From positions 1-11,504 of the forward strand of contig JAHJSF010000087.1 in assembly GCA_018830405.1 (NCBI GenBank): a DNA stretch of 11,504 nucleotides, written 5' to 3'. This document shows, in pieces, positions 5,888 through 11,504 of the stretch. This DNA comes from Nitrospinota bacterium. Lineage in GTDB: Bacteria > Nitrospinota > Nitrospinia > UBA9942 > JAHJSF01. The translations under genes were made by a program, and so were the position numbers. Under the pieces are notes generated by a model that searched no databases, was not told the origin of the DNA, and saw only the letters and a list, made by a program, of their open reading frames with translations. Every line of letters begins with the position of its first letter. Within the stretch, counting starts at the first letter, position 1.

Positions 5888-7998
5888 AAAACAGGATTTG
5901 CGTGGTTCTCTGTGACGAACGCGTGAAAGTCTTCCGAATTCAGGGGTTTCCCAAAAAGAAACCCCTGAATTACATCACACCCTAAATCCTTCAGCATTTC
6001 GTACTGCCTCATCTCTTCAACCCCCTCGGCTACCACCTTTAGCGATAGACTATGAGACATGGCTATAATCGCCTTAACAATATCTCTGTCCCTATCCATA
6101 CGGCATATATTCTCAACAAAGGAACGGTCTATTTTCAAGGTATCGATAGGGATGTCTTTCAGGCAGGAGAGGGATGAGTGTCCTGTCCCAAAATCATCCA
6201 GGGCTATCTTAATCCCCATATCCTTGATGGCCAATAATGTATCTATAACCTTCTTCGGGTCGTGCATAACGGCACTCTCGGTCAGCTCCAGTTGAAGATT
6301 CTCGGGGGGAAGCCCGGATATTTTCAGGGCATTTTTGATTGTGGTCAAAAGATCCCCATTTCTAAACTGCCGGTGAGATATATTTACGGAACCAAGGAGG
6401 GAGTGAAAACCATTTGAATGCCATTCGGCCATCTGACCGGTAGCCTTGTTAAGGACATGCTCCCAAATCTGGAATATAAGCCCGATATCCTCGGCCAAAG
6501 GAATAAATTTGGAGGGAGAAACCAGCTCCCTCATCTCGGGGGATAGCCAACGCACCAAGGCCTCCACTCCAACCACACGCCTTGTCCGGACATCTATCTG
6601 CGGCTGGTAGTAGACAGAAAAATTGTTTTCACTAACCGCCCTTCTGAGTTCCCCCTCCAGCCTAAAGCGGGCCAAGACCTCCTCTTTTATCGCCGTGGTG
6701 CAGAATTGATAGTTATTCCCACCCCCCTCTTTGGCCCTATACATAGCTGTATCGGCATTCTTAAGGAGTGCGGTAACATTTGTGCCGTCATCGGGGTAGA
6801 TACTTATGCCGACACTTGCCCCTATAGAGCATACATAATCCCTTAGGTGGTAGGGGGAGGAAACCGCGGCAATAATCTTTTCGGCCACCGAGGCCAAAGT
6901 GGCTGAATCGGAAATATTGGAAAACACAACGGCAAATTCATCCCCCCCCAGACGGGCTACCGTATCGAACTCCCGAACGGAGGAGGTGAGCCTGTTGGCC
7001 GTTTCCTTGAGGAGCATATCCCCTATATGGTGCCCCAAGGTGTCGTTTATAGATTTAAAGTGGTCGAGGTCAACAAATAACAGCCCAAGGGAATTCTCGT
7101 CCCTCTTGGCCTGCCTGATCACCTGCCCCAACCTGTCGAACAAAAGCATCCTGTTCGGAAGGCCGGTCAAAGAGTCGTAATAGGCTATAGACTCAAGTTT
7201 CTTCTCTATCTCTTTTCGTTGAGTCAGATCCCTTATAATCATCACCAGACTGCTGTTATTCTCTATCTTTATTACGGAGGCAGAAAGTTCTACGGGAAAT
7301 TTAGAGCCGTTCCTCCTCAGGGCAGCCAACTCGACATGTTGCCCTATATCAGTCTCTTCCTCCTCTTCAAGCATCCGTTCGAAAAGGCGGACAAACAGCT
7401 CCTTATCCGCAACAATATCAATAAACTTCTTGTCGGCCATAATCTCCTCCGCCTTATAACCGAACATGTTTTCGGCGGCCTCGTTCCAATAAGATATATA
7501 ACAACCTGAATCTATGGTAATTATGGCATCCTTGGCCGAAGAGGAAATGCTCCTGAAGAGATTCCCCCTCTCCGCTATCTCTCTGGCCTGCTCCTTTATT
7601 AATCTGTTTTGCGACTCTATTTTGAGAAAAACCTTGGCCTTGGCTATCAGCATTTCAGGGTCTATAGGCTTAAAGATATAGTCAACCCCCCCAATCTTAT
7701 AGCCGTCAAACATCTGTTTATCTTCGCGATTCAGGGCAGCAACAAATATGATGGGGATATGGTGGCTTCTCTCCCGCCCCTTAATAAGTTTGGCTGTCTC
7801 CAGACCATCCATATCCGGCATTTGTATATCTAGTATTATGAGGTCCAGATCCTTTTCAAAGACAATCTTGAGGGCTTCTTGGCCGGACGAGGCCCTTAAA
7901 ATATTGACACCGAGCGGTTTTAATATAACCTCTAATGAGAAGAGGTTGGCCTGGACATCATCAACTATCAGGATATTCTGTTTTCGGGTGCCAGACAT
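5878..7998 (-). CDS. Response regulator with PAS, GGDEF and EAL domains (c-di-GMP turnover)
   Basis: This 706-residue cytoplasmic protein has no membrane segment or signal peptide. The receiver domain (about 8-125) has D13/D14, phosphoacceptor D57 in LDIQMPDMDG and K110. The position normally held by Thr/Ser after the fourth strand is Ala (A87, in PIIFVAAL). A coiled linker leads to a PAS domain (about 148-258, with WNEAAENMFGY). The GGDEF domain (about 271-430) has an intact GGDEF (351-355) and the inhibitory site R342-x-x-D345 exactly five residues before it. The EAL domain (about 445-690) has E479-A-L-V-R, N539, E571/E574, D601-D602, K622, E658 and Q678, the set expected of an active phosphodiesterase. 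Both activities therefore look intact, and the net direction cannot be told. No histidine kinase gene is adjacent. A ribosome site GGAG (8004-8007) lies five bases before the ATG. Confidence 0.93.
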   Translation of the reverse strand: MSGTRKQNILIVDDVQANLFSLEVILKPLGVNILRASSGQEALKIVFEKDLDLIILDIQMPDMDGLETAKLIKGRERSHHIPIIFVAALNREDKQMFDGYKIGGVDYIFKPIDPEMLIAKAKVFLKIESQNRLIKEQAREIAERGNLFRSISSSAKDAIITIDSGCYISYWNEAAENMFGYKAEEIMADKKFIDIVADKELFVRLFERMLEEEEETDIGQHVELAALRRNGSKFPVELSASVIKIENNSSLVMIIRDLTQRKEIEKKLESIAYYDSLTGLPNRMLLFDRLGQVIRQAKRDENSLGLLFVDLDHFKSINDTLGHHIGDMLLKETANRLTSSVREFDTVARLGGDEFAVVFSNISDSATLASVAEKIIAAVSSPYHLRDYVCSIGASVGISIYPDDGTNVTALLKNADTAMYRAKEGGGNNYQFCTTAIKEEVLARFRLEGELRRAVSENNFSVYYQPQIDVRTRRVVGVEALVRWLSPEMRELVSPSKFIPLAEDIGLIFQIWEHVLNKATGQMAEWHSNGFHSLLGSVNISHRQFRNGDLLTTIKNALKISGLPPENLQLELTESAVMHDPKKVIDTLLAIKDMGIKIALDDFGTGHSSLSCLKDIPIDTLKIDRSFVENICRMDRDRDIVKAIIAMSHSLSLKVVAEGVEEMRQYEMLKDLGCDVIQGFLFGKPLNSEDFHAFVTENHANPVLIN

Positions 7999-8055
7999 CT
8001 TTTCTCCGGTGACGTTTTGTGGGGGAGAGCAGGTTTTATAATATTAATTTTACCG

Positions 8056-8083
8056 ATTATACTCTCAAAAACTGGAAAAACAA
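8056..8083 (-). promoter_or_regulatory. Candidate promoter of the c-di-GMP enzyme gene
   Basis: On the minus strand a perfect -10 TATAAT (8061-8056) is preceded by a weak -35 TTGTTT (8083-8078) with a 16-bp spacer. It lies about 58 bases before the start codon, back to back with the rplU promoter. Confidence 0.45.
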
Positions 8084-8108
8084 ACCTCGCCGCCAATGGA
8101 AAAAGTGT

Positions 8109-8138
8109 TTGACATGAAATATCTCAAGGTGTTAGACT
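8109..8138 (+). promoter_or_regulatory. Promoter of the rplU-rpmA transcript
   Basis: A perfect -35 TTGACA (8109-8114) is followed after 18 bp by TAGACT (8133-8138, four of six matches to TATAAT). The inferred leader is only about 27 bases and contains AGGAG (8158-8162), ten bases before the rplU ATG. That is too short for an L21 leader structure. Confidence 0.6.
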
Positions 8139-8172
8139 GTCGAATCTAATAAAAATCAGGAGATTATATATT

Positions 8173-8517
8173 ATGTACGCAGTAGTTAGAAGTGGTGGCA
8201 AGCAGTACGCTGTCTCGCCGGGCACAATCATCCATCTGGAGCATATAGAAGGGGATGTTGACAGCAAGATTAAATTTGATGATGTCCTTCTGGTCGATTC
8301 GGAAGAAGGTCTTAAGGTAGGGCAGCCTTCGGTAGAGGGGGTTCCTGTCGTGGGCAAGATTTTGAGACAGTATAAGGACAAAAAGGTTTTAGTCGTGAAA
8401 AAGAGGCGGAGAAAAGGATACCGTAGAACTAATGGTCACAGACAGCTTGTGACTGAGGTCGAGATAATATCCGTTGGCGGTTCCACCGCCCCATCCGTCA
8501 AAGATGAGGAGAAATAA
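8173..8517 (+). CDS. rplU: 50S ribosomal protein L21
   Basis: L21 is a beta-barrel protein of the large subunit that binds 23S rRNA. The 114 residues begin [17 protein letters not shown], the standard family start, and carry the signature [15 protein letters not shown] (about 77-91) that contacts rRNA. A short acidic tail ([13 protein letters not shown]) extends past the core fold, giving a length slightly above the usual 100-105. It is first in the operon, with its own promoter and a good ribosome site, and is followed two bases later by rpmA, the near-universal pairing. Confidence 0.98.
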   Translation: MYAVVRSGGKQYAVSPGTIIHLEHIEGDVDSKIKFDDVLLVDSEEGLKVGQPSVEGVPVVGKILRQYKDKKVLVVKKRRRKGYRRTNGHRQLVTEVEIISVGGSTAPSVKDEEK

Positions 8518-8519
8518 GA

Positions 8520-8774
8520 ATGGCTCATAAAAAAGGACAAGGAAGTACCTCTAACGGAAGAGATAGTGTAAGCAAGCGTCTCGGCGTGAAACGATTTGGT
8601 GGTCAGCACGTTCTGGCCGGAAACATTATTGTAAGACAGCGGGGAACCGTTTTCCACCCGGGAGAGAATGTTATGGCCGGGGGAGATTACACCCTCTTCT
8701 CAACTATTGAGGGGGTCGTCAAGTTTGAGACAAAGGCAAAAAAGAAGAAATTTGTAAGCGTCTATCCCGCCTAA
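8520..8774 (+). CDS. rpmA: 50S ribosomal protein L27
   Basis: L27 reaches the peptidyl-transferase centre of the large subunit with its N-terminus. The 84 residues start [16 protein letters not shown] and include [16 protein letters not shown] (about 28-43) and HPGENV, all typical. The N-terminus starts directly with AHKKG, so there is no cleaved leader of the Firmicutes type. Two bases separate it from rplU, and its ribosome site AGGAG (8507-8511) lies inside the rplU 3' end. A 199-base gap follows before obg, unusual within this otherwise compact cluster. Confidence 0.98.
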   Translation: MAHKKGQGSTSNGRDSVSKRLGVKRFGGQHVLAGNIIVRQRGTVFHPGENVMAGGDYTLFSTIEGVVKFETKAKKKKFVSVYPA

Positions 8775-8818
8775 AAAATCCTTTATTGGCAAGAGGGACA
8801 TCAAGTCCCCTTGCCAAT
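8775..8818 (-). terminator. Hairpin in the rpmA-obg gap, terminator-like on the minus strand
   Basis: ATTGGCAAG (8785-8793), bulged A8794 and GGGAC (8795-8799) pair across loop ATCAA with GTCCC (8805-8809) and CTTGCCAAT (8810-8818): fourteen pairs with one bulge. On the plus strand the hairpin is followed by CAAAACC, with no T-run. On the minus strand it is followed by AAAGGATTTTTTAG, which has six T residues about eight bases past the stem. It also begins at the stop codon of the antisense remnant described next. It may still slow or partly stop rplU-rpmA transcripts. Confidence 0.5.
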
Positions 8819-8843
8819 CAAAACCGGCTGACTCCAGATAAAC

Positions 8844-8873
8844 CTATCAGGAGCACAGCTTTTTCAGTATAAT
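8844..8873 (+). promoter_or_regulatory. Candidate promoter for obg-proB-proA
   Basis: A perfect TATAAT (8868-8873) lies about 100 bases before obg. The best -35 is poor (CTATCA, 8844-8849, 18-bp spacer). Downstream is a small hairpin, TATCG (8892-8896) with CGATA (8900-8904). A separate promoter is plausible given the 199-base gap, but the evidence is thin. Confidence 0.3.
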
Positions 8874-8960
8874 CCTCATTGTAGTTATCGTTATCGTCAC
8901 GATACCTTAACATACCGACATCGGCAAGATAGTTAAATTGCCGCTTGAATACTATTTTAC

Positions 8961-8976
8961 AAAGGTTTAGAGTTTG
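8961..8976 (+). promoter_or_regulatory. Ribosome site that fixes the TTG start of obg
   Basis: AAAGG (8961-8965) lies eight bases before TTG (8974-8976). An in-frame TAG (8968-8970) excludes any earlier start, and the next ATG is 23 codons in, beyond the conserved FVDEVKIYVKAGDGG block. Confidence 0.75.
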
Positions 8977-10011
8977 CTATTCGTTGATGAAGTCAAAATA
9001 TATGTAAAGGCCGGAGACGGGGGAAAAGGCGCGGCCAGTTTCATGAGGGCCAAATTTATCCCTAAAGGTGGTCCTGACGGCGGGGACGGCGGAAACGGGG
9101 GAAGCGTTGTCATGAGGGGAGATAAGACTCTCAACACCCTCCTTGACCTCAGATATCAACAATATTATACGGCCAATTCCGGTTCAGGCGGAGAAGGGGC
9201 CAAAAAACATGGGAAGCAGGGAGACGACCTAATAGTAAGGGTTCCCGTGGGGACGGTAGTCAAAAACTGTGAAACCGATGAATTTATAGCCGACATAGAC
9301 GGCGAAATGGACTTTGTTGTGGCCCAAGGGGGGAGAGGGGGGAAAGGGAATACATTCTTCAAGTCCTCAACCCACCGTGCCCCAAGGTTTGCCCAACCGG
9401 GAGAAGAGGGGGCATCTCTTAGGCTTAAATTGGAATTAAAGCTATTGGCCGATGTGGGGATTATAGGCTGTCCCAATGCGGGAAAATCGACCCTCATCTC
9501 CAGAATATCATCGGCCAAACCGAAGATTGCCGACTATCCTTTCACCACCATAGTGCCTAACCTCGGGATAGTAAAGGTCGGGGAATTTAAATCCTTTGTG
9601 GCCGTCGATATCCCCGGCCTGATAGAGGGGGCACACATGGGGAAGGGATTGGGAGACCGTTTCCTTAGGCATGTTGAGAGGACATCCATACTGCTGCATC
9701 TAATTGATGCCTTTCCACCTGACGAGAGGGACCCCTTAGTCGATTATGAAAAGATAAATAAGGAGCTGGCCGAGTTTAATCCCCTTCTAAGAGATAAACC
9801 GCAAATAGTGGCCCTAAATAAGATAGAATTATCTCCTGACGACAAGAGCCTAGATGAGATGGTAAACTATTTTAAAAAGAAAGATATAGAGGTTTTCACG
9901 ATATCGGCCATAACCGGGGCCGGGGTACAAAACCTGATATATCGCCTATATGAAGAGGTCAAGGCAGGCCTTCAGAGAAGGATAAACGAAGATGGTGACA
10001 AAGAAGATTAA
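8974..10011 (+). CDS. obg: Obg/CgtA GTPase, late 50S assembly
   Basis: Obg is a GTPase that binds late 50S intermediates and links ribosome assembly to cell status. The 345 residues show the glycine-rich Obg fold (about 1-158, starting FVDEVKIYVKAGDGGKG, with repeated GG runs such as GGPDGGDGGNGG). The G domain follows: G1 GCPNAGKS (165-172), switch I YPFTTIVPNLG (188-198), G3 DIPGLIEGA (212-220), G4 NKIE (282-285) and G5 SAITGAG (311-317). G4 normally reads NKxD, so Glu here is a conservative but uncommon change at the guanine-contact residue. There is no C-terminal OCT domain, which many Gram-negative Obg proteins also lack. Translation starts at TTG, supported by the conserved N-terminus and an upstream in-frame stop. 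The last 20 bases overlap proB in another frame. Confidence 0.97.
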   Translation: MLFVDEVKIYVKAGDGGKGAASFMRAKFIPKGGPDGGDGGNGGSVVMRGDKTLNTLLDLRYQQYYTANSGSGGEGAKKHGKQGDDLIVRVPVGTVVKNCETDEFIADIDGEMDFVVAQGGRGGKGNTFFKSSTHRAPRFAQPGEEGASLRLKLELKLLADVGIIGCPNAGKSTLISRISSAKPKIADYPFTTIVPNLGIVKVGEFKSFVAVDIPGLIEGAHMGKGLGDRFLRHVERTSILLHLIDAFPPDERDPLVDYEKINKELAEFNPLLRDKPQIVALNKIELSPDDKSLDEMVNYFKKKDIEVFTISAITGAGVQNLIYRLYEEVKAGLQRRINEDGDKED

Positions 10012-11128
10012 GCGGGTCGTGGTTAAGGTCGGGAGCGCTGTGCTCATGGCCAAAGATACCAAGAGCATAGACGATACGGTCATAAGGGGGATAGCTAAAC
10101 AGTTATCCCTCCTGCACAATTCAGGACTTGAAGTAATACTCGTCTCCTCCGGAGCGGTTGTAGCCGGAATACATCAATTAAAGATTAAGCTGGCCCCCGA
10201 TGATATATCAGGAAAACAGGCCGCAGCCTCCGTAGGACAGAGCCTCCTGGTCGGAAAGTATGAAAAATACTTCAGCAAGAGGGGAAAAACAGTCGCCCAA
10301 ATCCTTCTGACCCATGCCGATCTGAGCAACAGAAACCGTTATCTGAACGCCAAGACCACCCTGATGATATTGTTAAAATCAGGGGTCATCCCAATAATAA
10401 ATGAAAACGACACCGTGTCCGTAGACGAACTAAAGTTTGGCGATAACGATGCCATGTCGGCCATGGTTGCCGACATGGTAGATGCCGAACTTCTAATTAT
10501 CTTATCGGATGTCAAGGGGCTTTATTCGTCCAATCCGACAAACAATCCTGAGGCGAAAATAATAGATGTAGTCGACAAAATAGACGGCCACATCAAAAAC
10601 TCGGCTTGGAAATCTTCCTCTGCCTGGGGTTCGGGGGGAATGGTCACCAAGATAGAGGCGGCCGAAAGATGTATGTCCTCAGGGATAGAGATGGTTATAG
10701 CCGAAGGGAAAAACACCTCGGTTATAAAAAAGATTCTTGAGGGGAAAAAGGTAGGCACAACCTTTAAACCCTCAAAGGATAGGGCCGGGGCCAAGAAAAG
10801 GTGGATAGCCCATACTCTAAAGCGTAGGGGTAAAATATATATAGATAATGGGGCCAGAGAGGCCGTAATATCAAAACATAGAAGCCTTCTCCCCGCCGGA
10901 ATAGTTAAGGTAGAGGGGAATTTTTTGAGGGGGGATGCCATAAGTTTCATCTCTGCTGAAGATAATCGGGAAATTGGAGTCGGTTTGGTGAATTATGATT
11001 CGAAGGATATAGCCAGAATTCAGGGCTGCCACACCTCCAAGATAGGGGAATGCCTCGGGTTTAGAATGGGGGACGAGGTTATCCATCGCGATAACATGGT
11101 ATTTTTTACAGGAGACGACGATGCTTGA
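9992..11128 (+). CDS. proB: Glutamate 5-kinase with C-terminal PUA domain
   Basis: ProB phosphorylates glutamate to gamma-glutamyl phosphate, the first and feedback-controlled step of proline synthesis, and hands the unstable product to ProA. The 378 residues comprise an amino-acid kinase domain (about 6-258) with KVGSAVL (12-18), SSGAVVAG (52-59), INENDTV (136-142), FGDND (149-153), LSDVKGLY (171-178) and GSGGMVTK (213-220; usually GTGGMxTK), then a PUA domain (about 278-370). The PUA-containing form is the longer family type. The ATG overlaps the end of obg by 20 bases and has AGAAGGA (9976-9982) nine bases upstream. A GTG one codon later is a possible alternative. Its stop overlaps proA by eight bases, so the three genes are almost certainly co-transcribed and probably co-translated. 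Confidence 0.97.
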   Translation: MVTKKIKRVVVKVGSAVLMAKDTKSIDDTVIRGIAKQLSLLHNSGLEVILVSSGAVVAGIHQLKIKLAPDDISGKQAAASVGQSLLVGKYEKYFSKRGKTVAQILLTHADLSNRNRYLNAKTTLMILLKSGVIPIINENDTVSVDELKFGDNDAMSAMVADMVDAELLIILSDVKGLYSSNPTNNPEAKIIDVVDKIDGHIKNSAWKSSSAWGSGGMVTKIEAAERCMSSGIEMVIAEGKNTSVIKKILEGKKVGTTFKPSKDRAGAKKRWIAHTLKRRGKIYIDNGAREAVISKHRSLLPAGIVKVEGNFLRGDAISFISAEDNREIGVGLVNYDSKDIARIQGCHTSKIGECLGFRMGDEVIHRDNMVFFTGDDDA

Positions 11129-11504
11129 AGAAAAGATAATCAAGATAGCCAAGGATAGTAAAAAGGCCGCCCGTCTGCTCGGAAACCTAACAACCGAACT
11201 CAAGAATAAGGCCATTATAAATATGGCCGCCGCCCTTATAGTTAACATAGATATCCTGATTAAGGCCAATGGGCAAGACTTGGAGGAGGGGAAAAAGAAT
11301 AATCTCTCCGCCGCCCTCATCGACAGGCTAACTCTTGACGCAAAACGAATCGAGGCAATGGCTAAGGGTCTGAGAGAGATTGCCTCCCTCCCCGACCCGG
11401 TCGGCGAGGTAACCAAGATGTGGAGGAGGCCAAACGGTCTTCAGATAGGTAAGATACGCACCCCCATCGGGGTTATAGGGGCTATCTACGAATCTAGGCC
11501 AAAT
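11121..11504 (+). CDS. proA: Glutamate-5-semialdehyde dehydrogenase (gamma-glutamyl phosphate reductase), N-terminal part
   Basis: ProA reduces gamma-glutamyl phosphate with NADPH to glutamate-5-semialdehyde, the second step of proline synthesis. The first 128 codons are present and the window ends in frame, so the gene continues outside. The fragment shows the aldehyde-dehydrogenase-like N-terminal helices (KIAKDSKKAARLLGNL), ANGQDLEEG, a DRL-LDAKRIEAMAKGLREIA stretch, and the ProA signature RPNGLQIGKIRTPIGVIG followed by AIYESRPN at the very end. The catalytic Cys region is not visible. AGGAG (11110-11114) lies six bases before the ATG at 11121, and the eight-base overlap with proB suggests coupled translation. 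Confidence 0.96.
   Translation, partial: MLEEKIIKIAKDSKKAARLLGNLTTELKNKAIINMAAALIVNIDILIKANGQDLEEGKKNNLSAALIDRLTLDAKRIEAMAKGLREIASLPDPVGEVTKMWRRPNGLQIGKIRTPIGVIGAIYESRPN

Larger units (their letters stand above)
8818..8976 (-). pseudogene. Probable 3' remnant of an outer-membrane beta-barrel protein gene
   Basis: On the minus strand a frame is open from 8976 (in-frame stop TAG at 8979-8977, inside the obg start) down to TGA (8820-8818). Its end reads LRYRDDNDNYNEDYTEK followed by AVLLIGLSGVSRF. A tyrosine- and Asp/Asn-rich turn, a 'DYTE-x-x-V-x-L' strand and a terminal Phe closely resemble the last strands of bacterial outer-membrane beta-barrel proteins, judged from memory. The only ATG (8913-8911) would leave 31 codons, with no signal peptide or barrel. 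The likely explanation is a gene fossil whose 5' part was lost when obg came to lie here. The hairpin starting at its stop codon supports a former gene end. A chance open frame is the main alternative. Confidence 0.4.

Noticed and set aside
8139-8172. L21 leader or other riboswitch before rplU
   Set aside because: The inferred untranslated leader is only about 27-34 bases with no stable structure.
8124-8381. Minus-strand frame covering the rplU start and promoter
   Set aside because: It overlaps the strong rplU promoter and L21 coding region in antisense and resembles no protein I recognise.
8785-8818. Ordinary plus-strand intrinsic terminator after rpmA
   Set aside because: The stem is good but the plus-strand sequence after it is CAAAACC, lacking a U-tract. 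The T-run lies on the other strand.
10522-10950. Minus-strand open frame of about 142 codons inside proB
   Set aside because: It is fully contained in the conserved kinase and PUA coding sequence, with no family motif.
10871-11416. Long minus-strand open frame (about 181 codons) opposite proB and proA
   Set aside because: It lies antisense to two well-conserved genes, is rich in Ser/Leu/Ile as expected from reverse reading of their codons, and shows no recognisable domain.

Overview
This window reads as a stretch of a Gram-negative bacterial chromosome made almost entirely of conserved housekeeping genes. LpxK (lipid A synthesis) implies an outer membrane. The order rplU-rpmA-obg-proB-proA is one I associate with Deltaproteobacteria-like and Nitrospirota-like genomes, and the large response-regulator/PAS/GGDEF/EAL protein fits the same broad groups. 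Composition is moderate in GC, with many AGA/AGG arginine codons and G-runs in coding DNA. I cannot place the organism more precisely from sequence alone.

Layout, left to right. Bases 1-118 are the right end of an ISL3-type insertion sequence: the last 29 codons of its transposase, then a terminal inverted repeat. Bases 119-425 carry no gene. They hold a structured repeat (about 224-345, ends AACAGAGCGG/CCGCTCTGTT) and a second copy of its right end (403-428) that supplies the priA stop codon. On the minus strand, lpxK (3709-2627) and priA (2630-426) form a two-gene unit joined by a 4-base ATGA overlap. Diverging from lpxK is acs (3899-5866, acetyl-CoA synthetase). It converges on a minus-strand c-di-GMP enzyme (7998-5878), and the two share one hairpin that contains both stop codons. 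The c-di-GMP gene diverges from rplU, and each has a recognisable promoter. From there the plus strand runs rplU-rpmA, a 199-base gap, then the tightly overlapping obg-proB-proA, with proA cut by the window end.

Functionally, rplU/rpmA/obg belong to large ribosomal subunit structure and assembly, proB/proA catalyse the first steps of proline synthesis, lpxK makes lipid A, priA restarts stalled replication forks, acs activates acetate, and the GGDEF/EAL protein handles c-di-GMP signalling.

I see no convincing new multi-gene system. The points most worth a second look are: (1) an apparent 3' remnant of an outer-membrane beta-barrel gene, antisense in the rpmA-obg gap and followed on its own strand by a terminator-like hairpin; (2) the intergenic repeat whose right end is duplicated at the priA stop; (3) the bidirectional hairpin holding both stop codons of acs and the c-di-GMP gene; (4) a response-regulator receiver domain lacking its Thr/Ser switch residue; and (5) an Obg with NKIE in place of NKxD and a TTG start.
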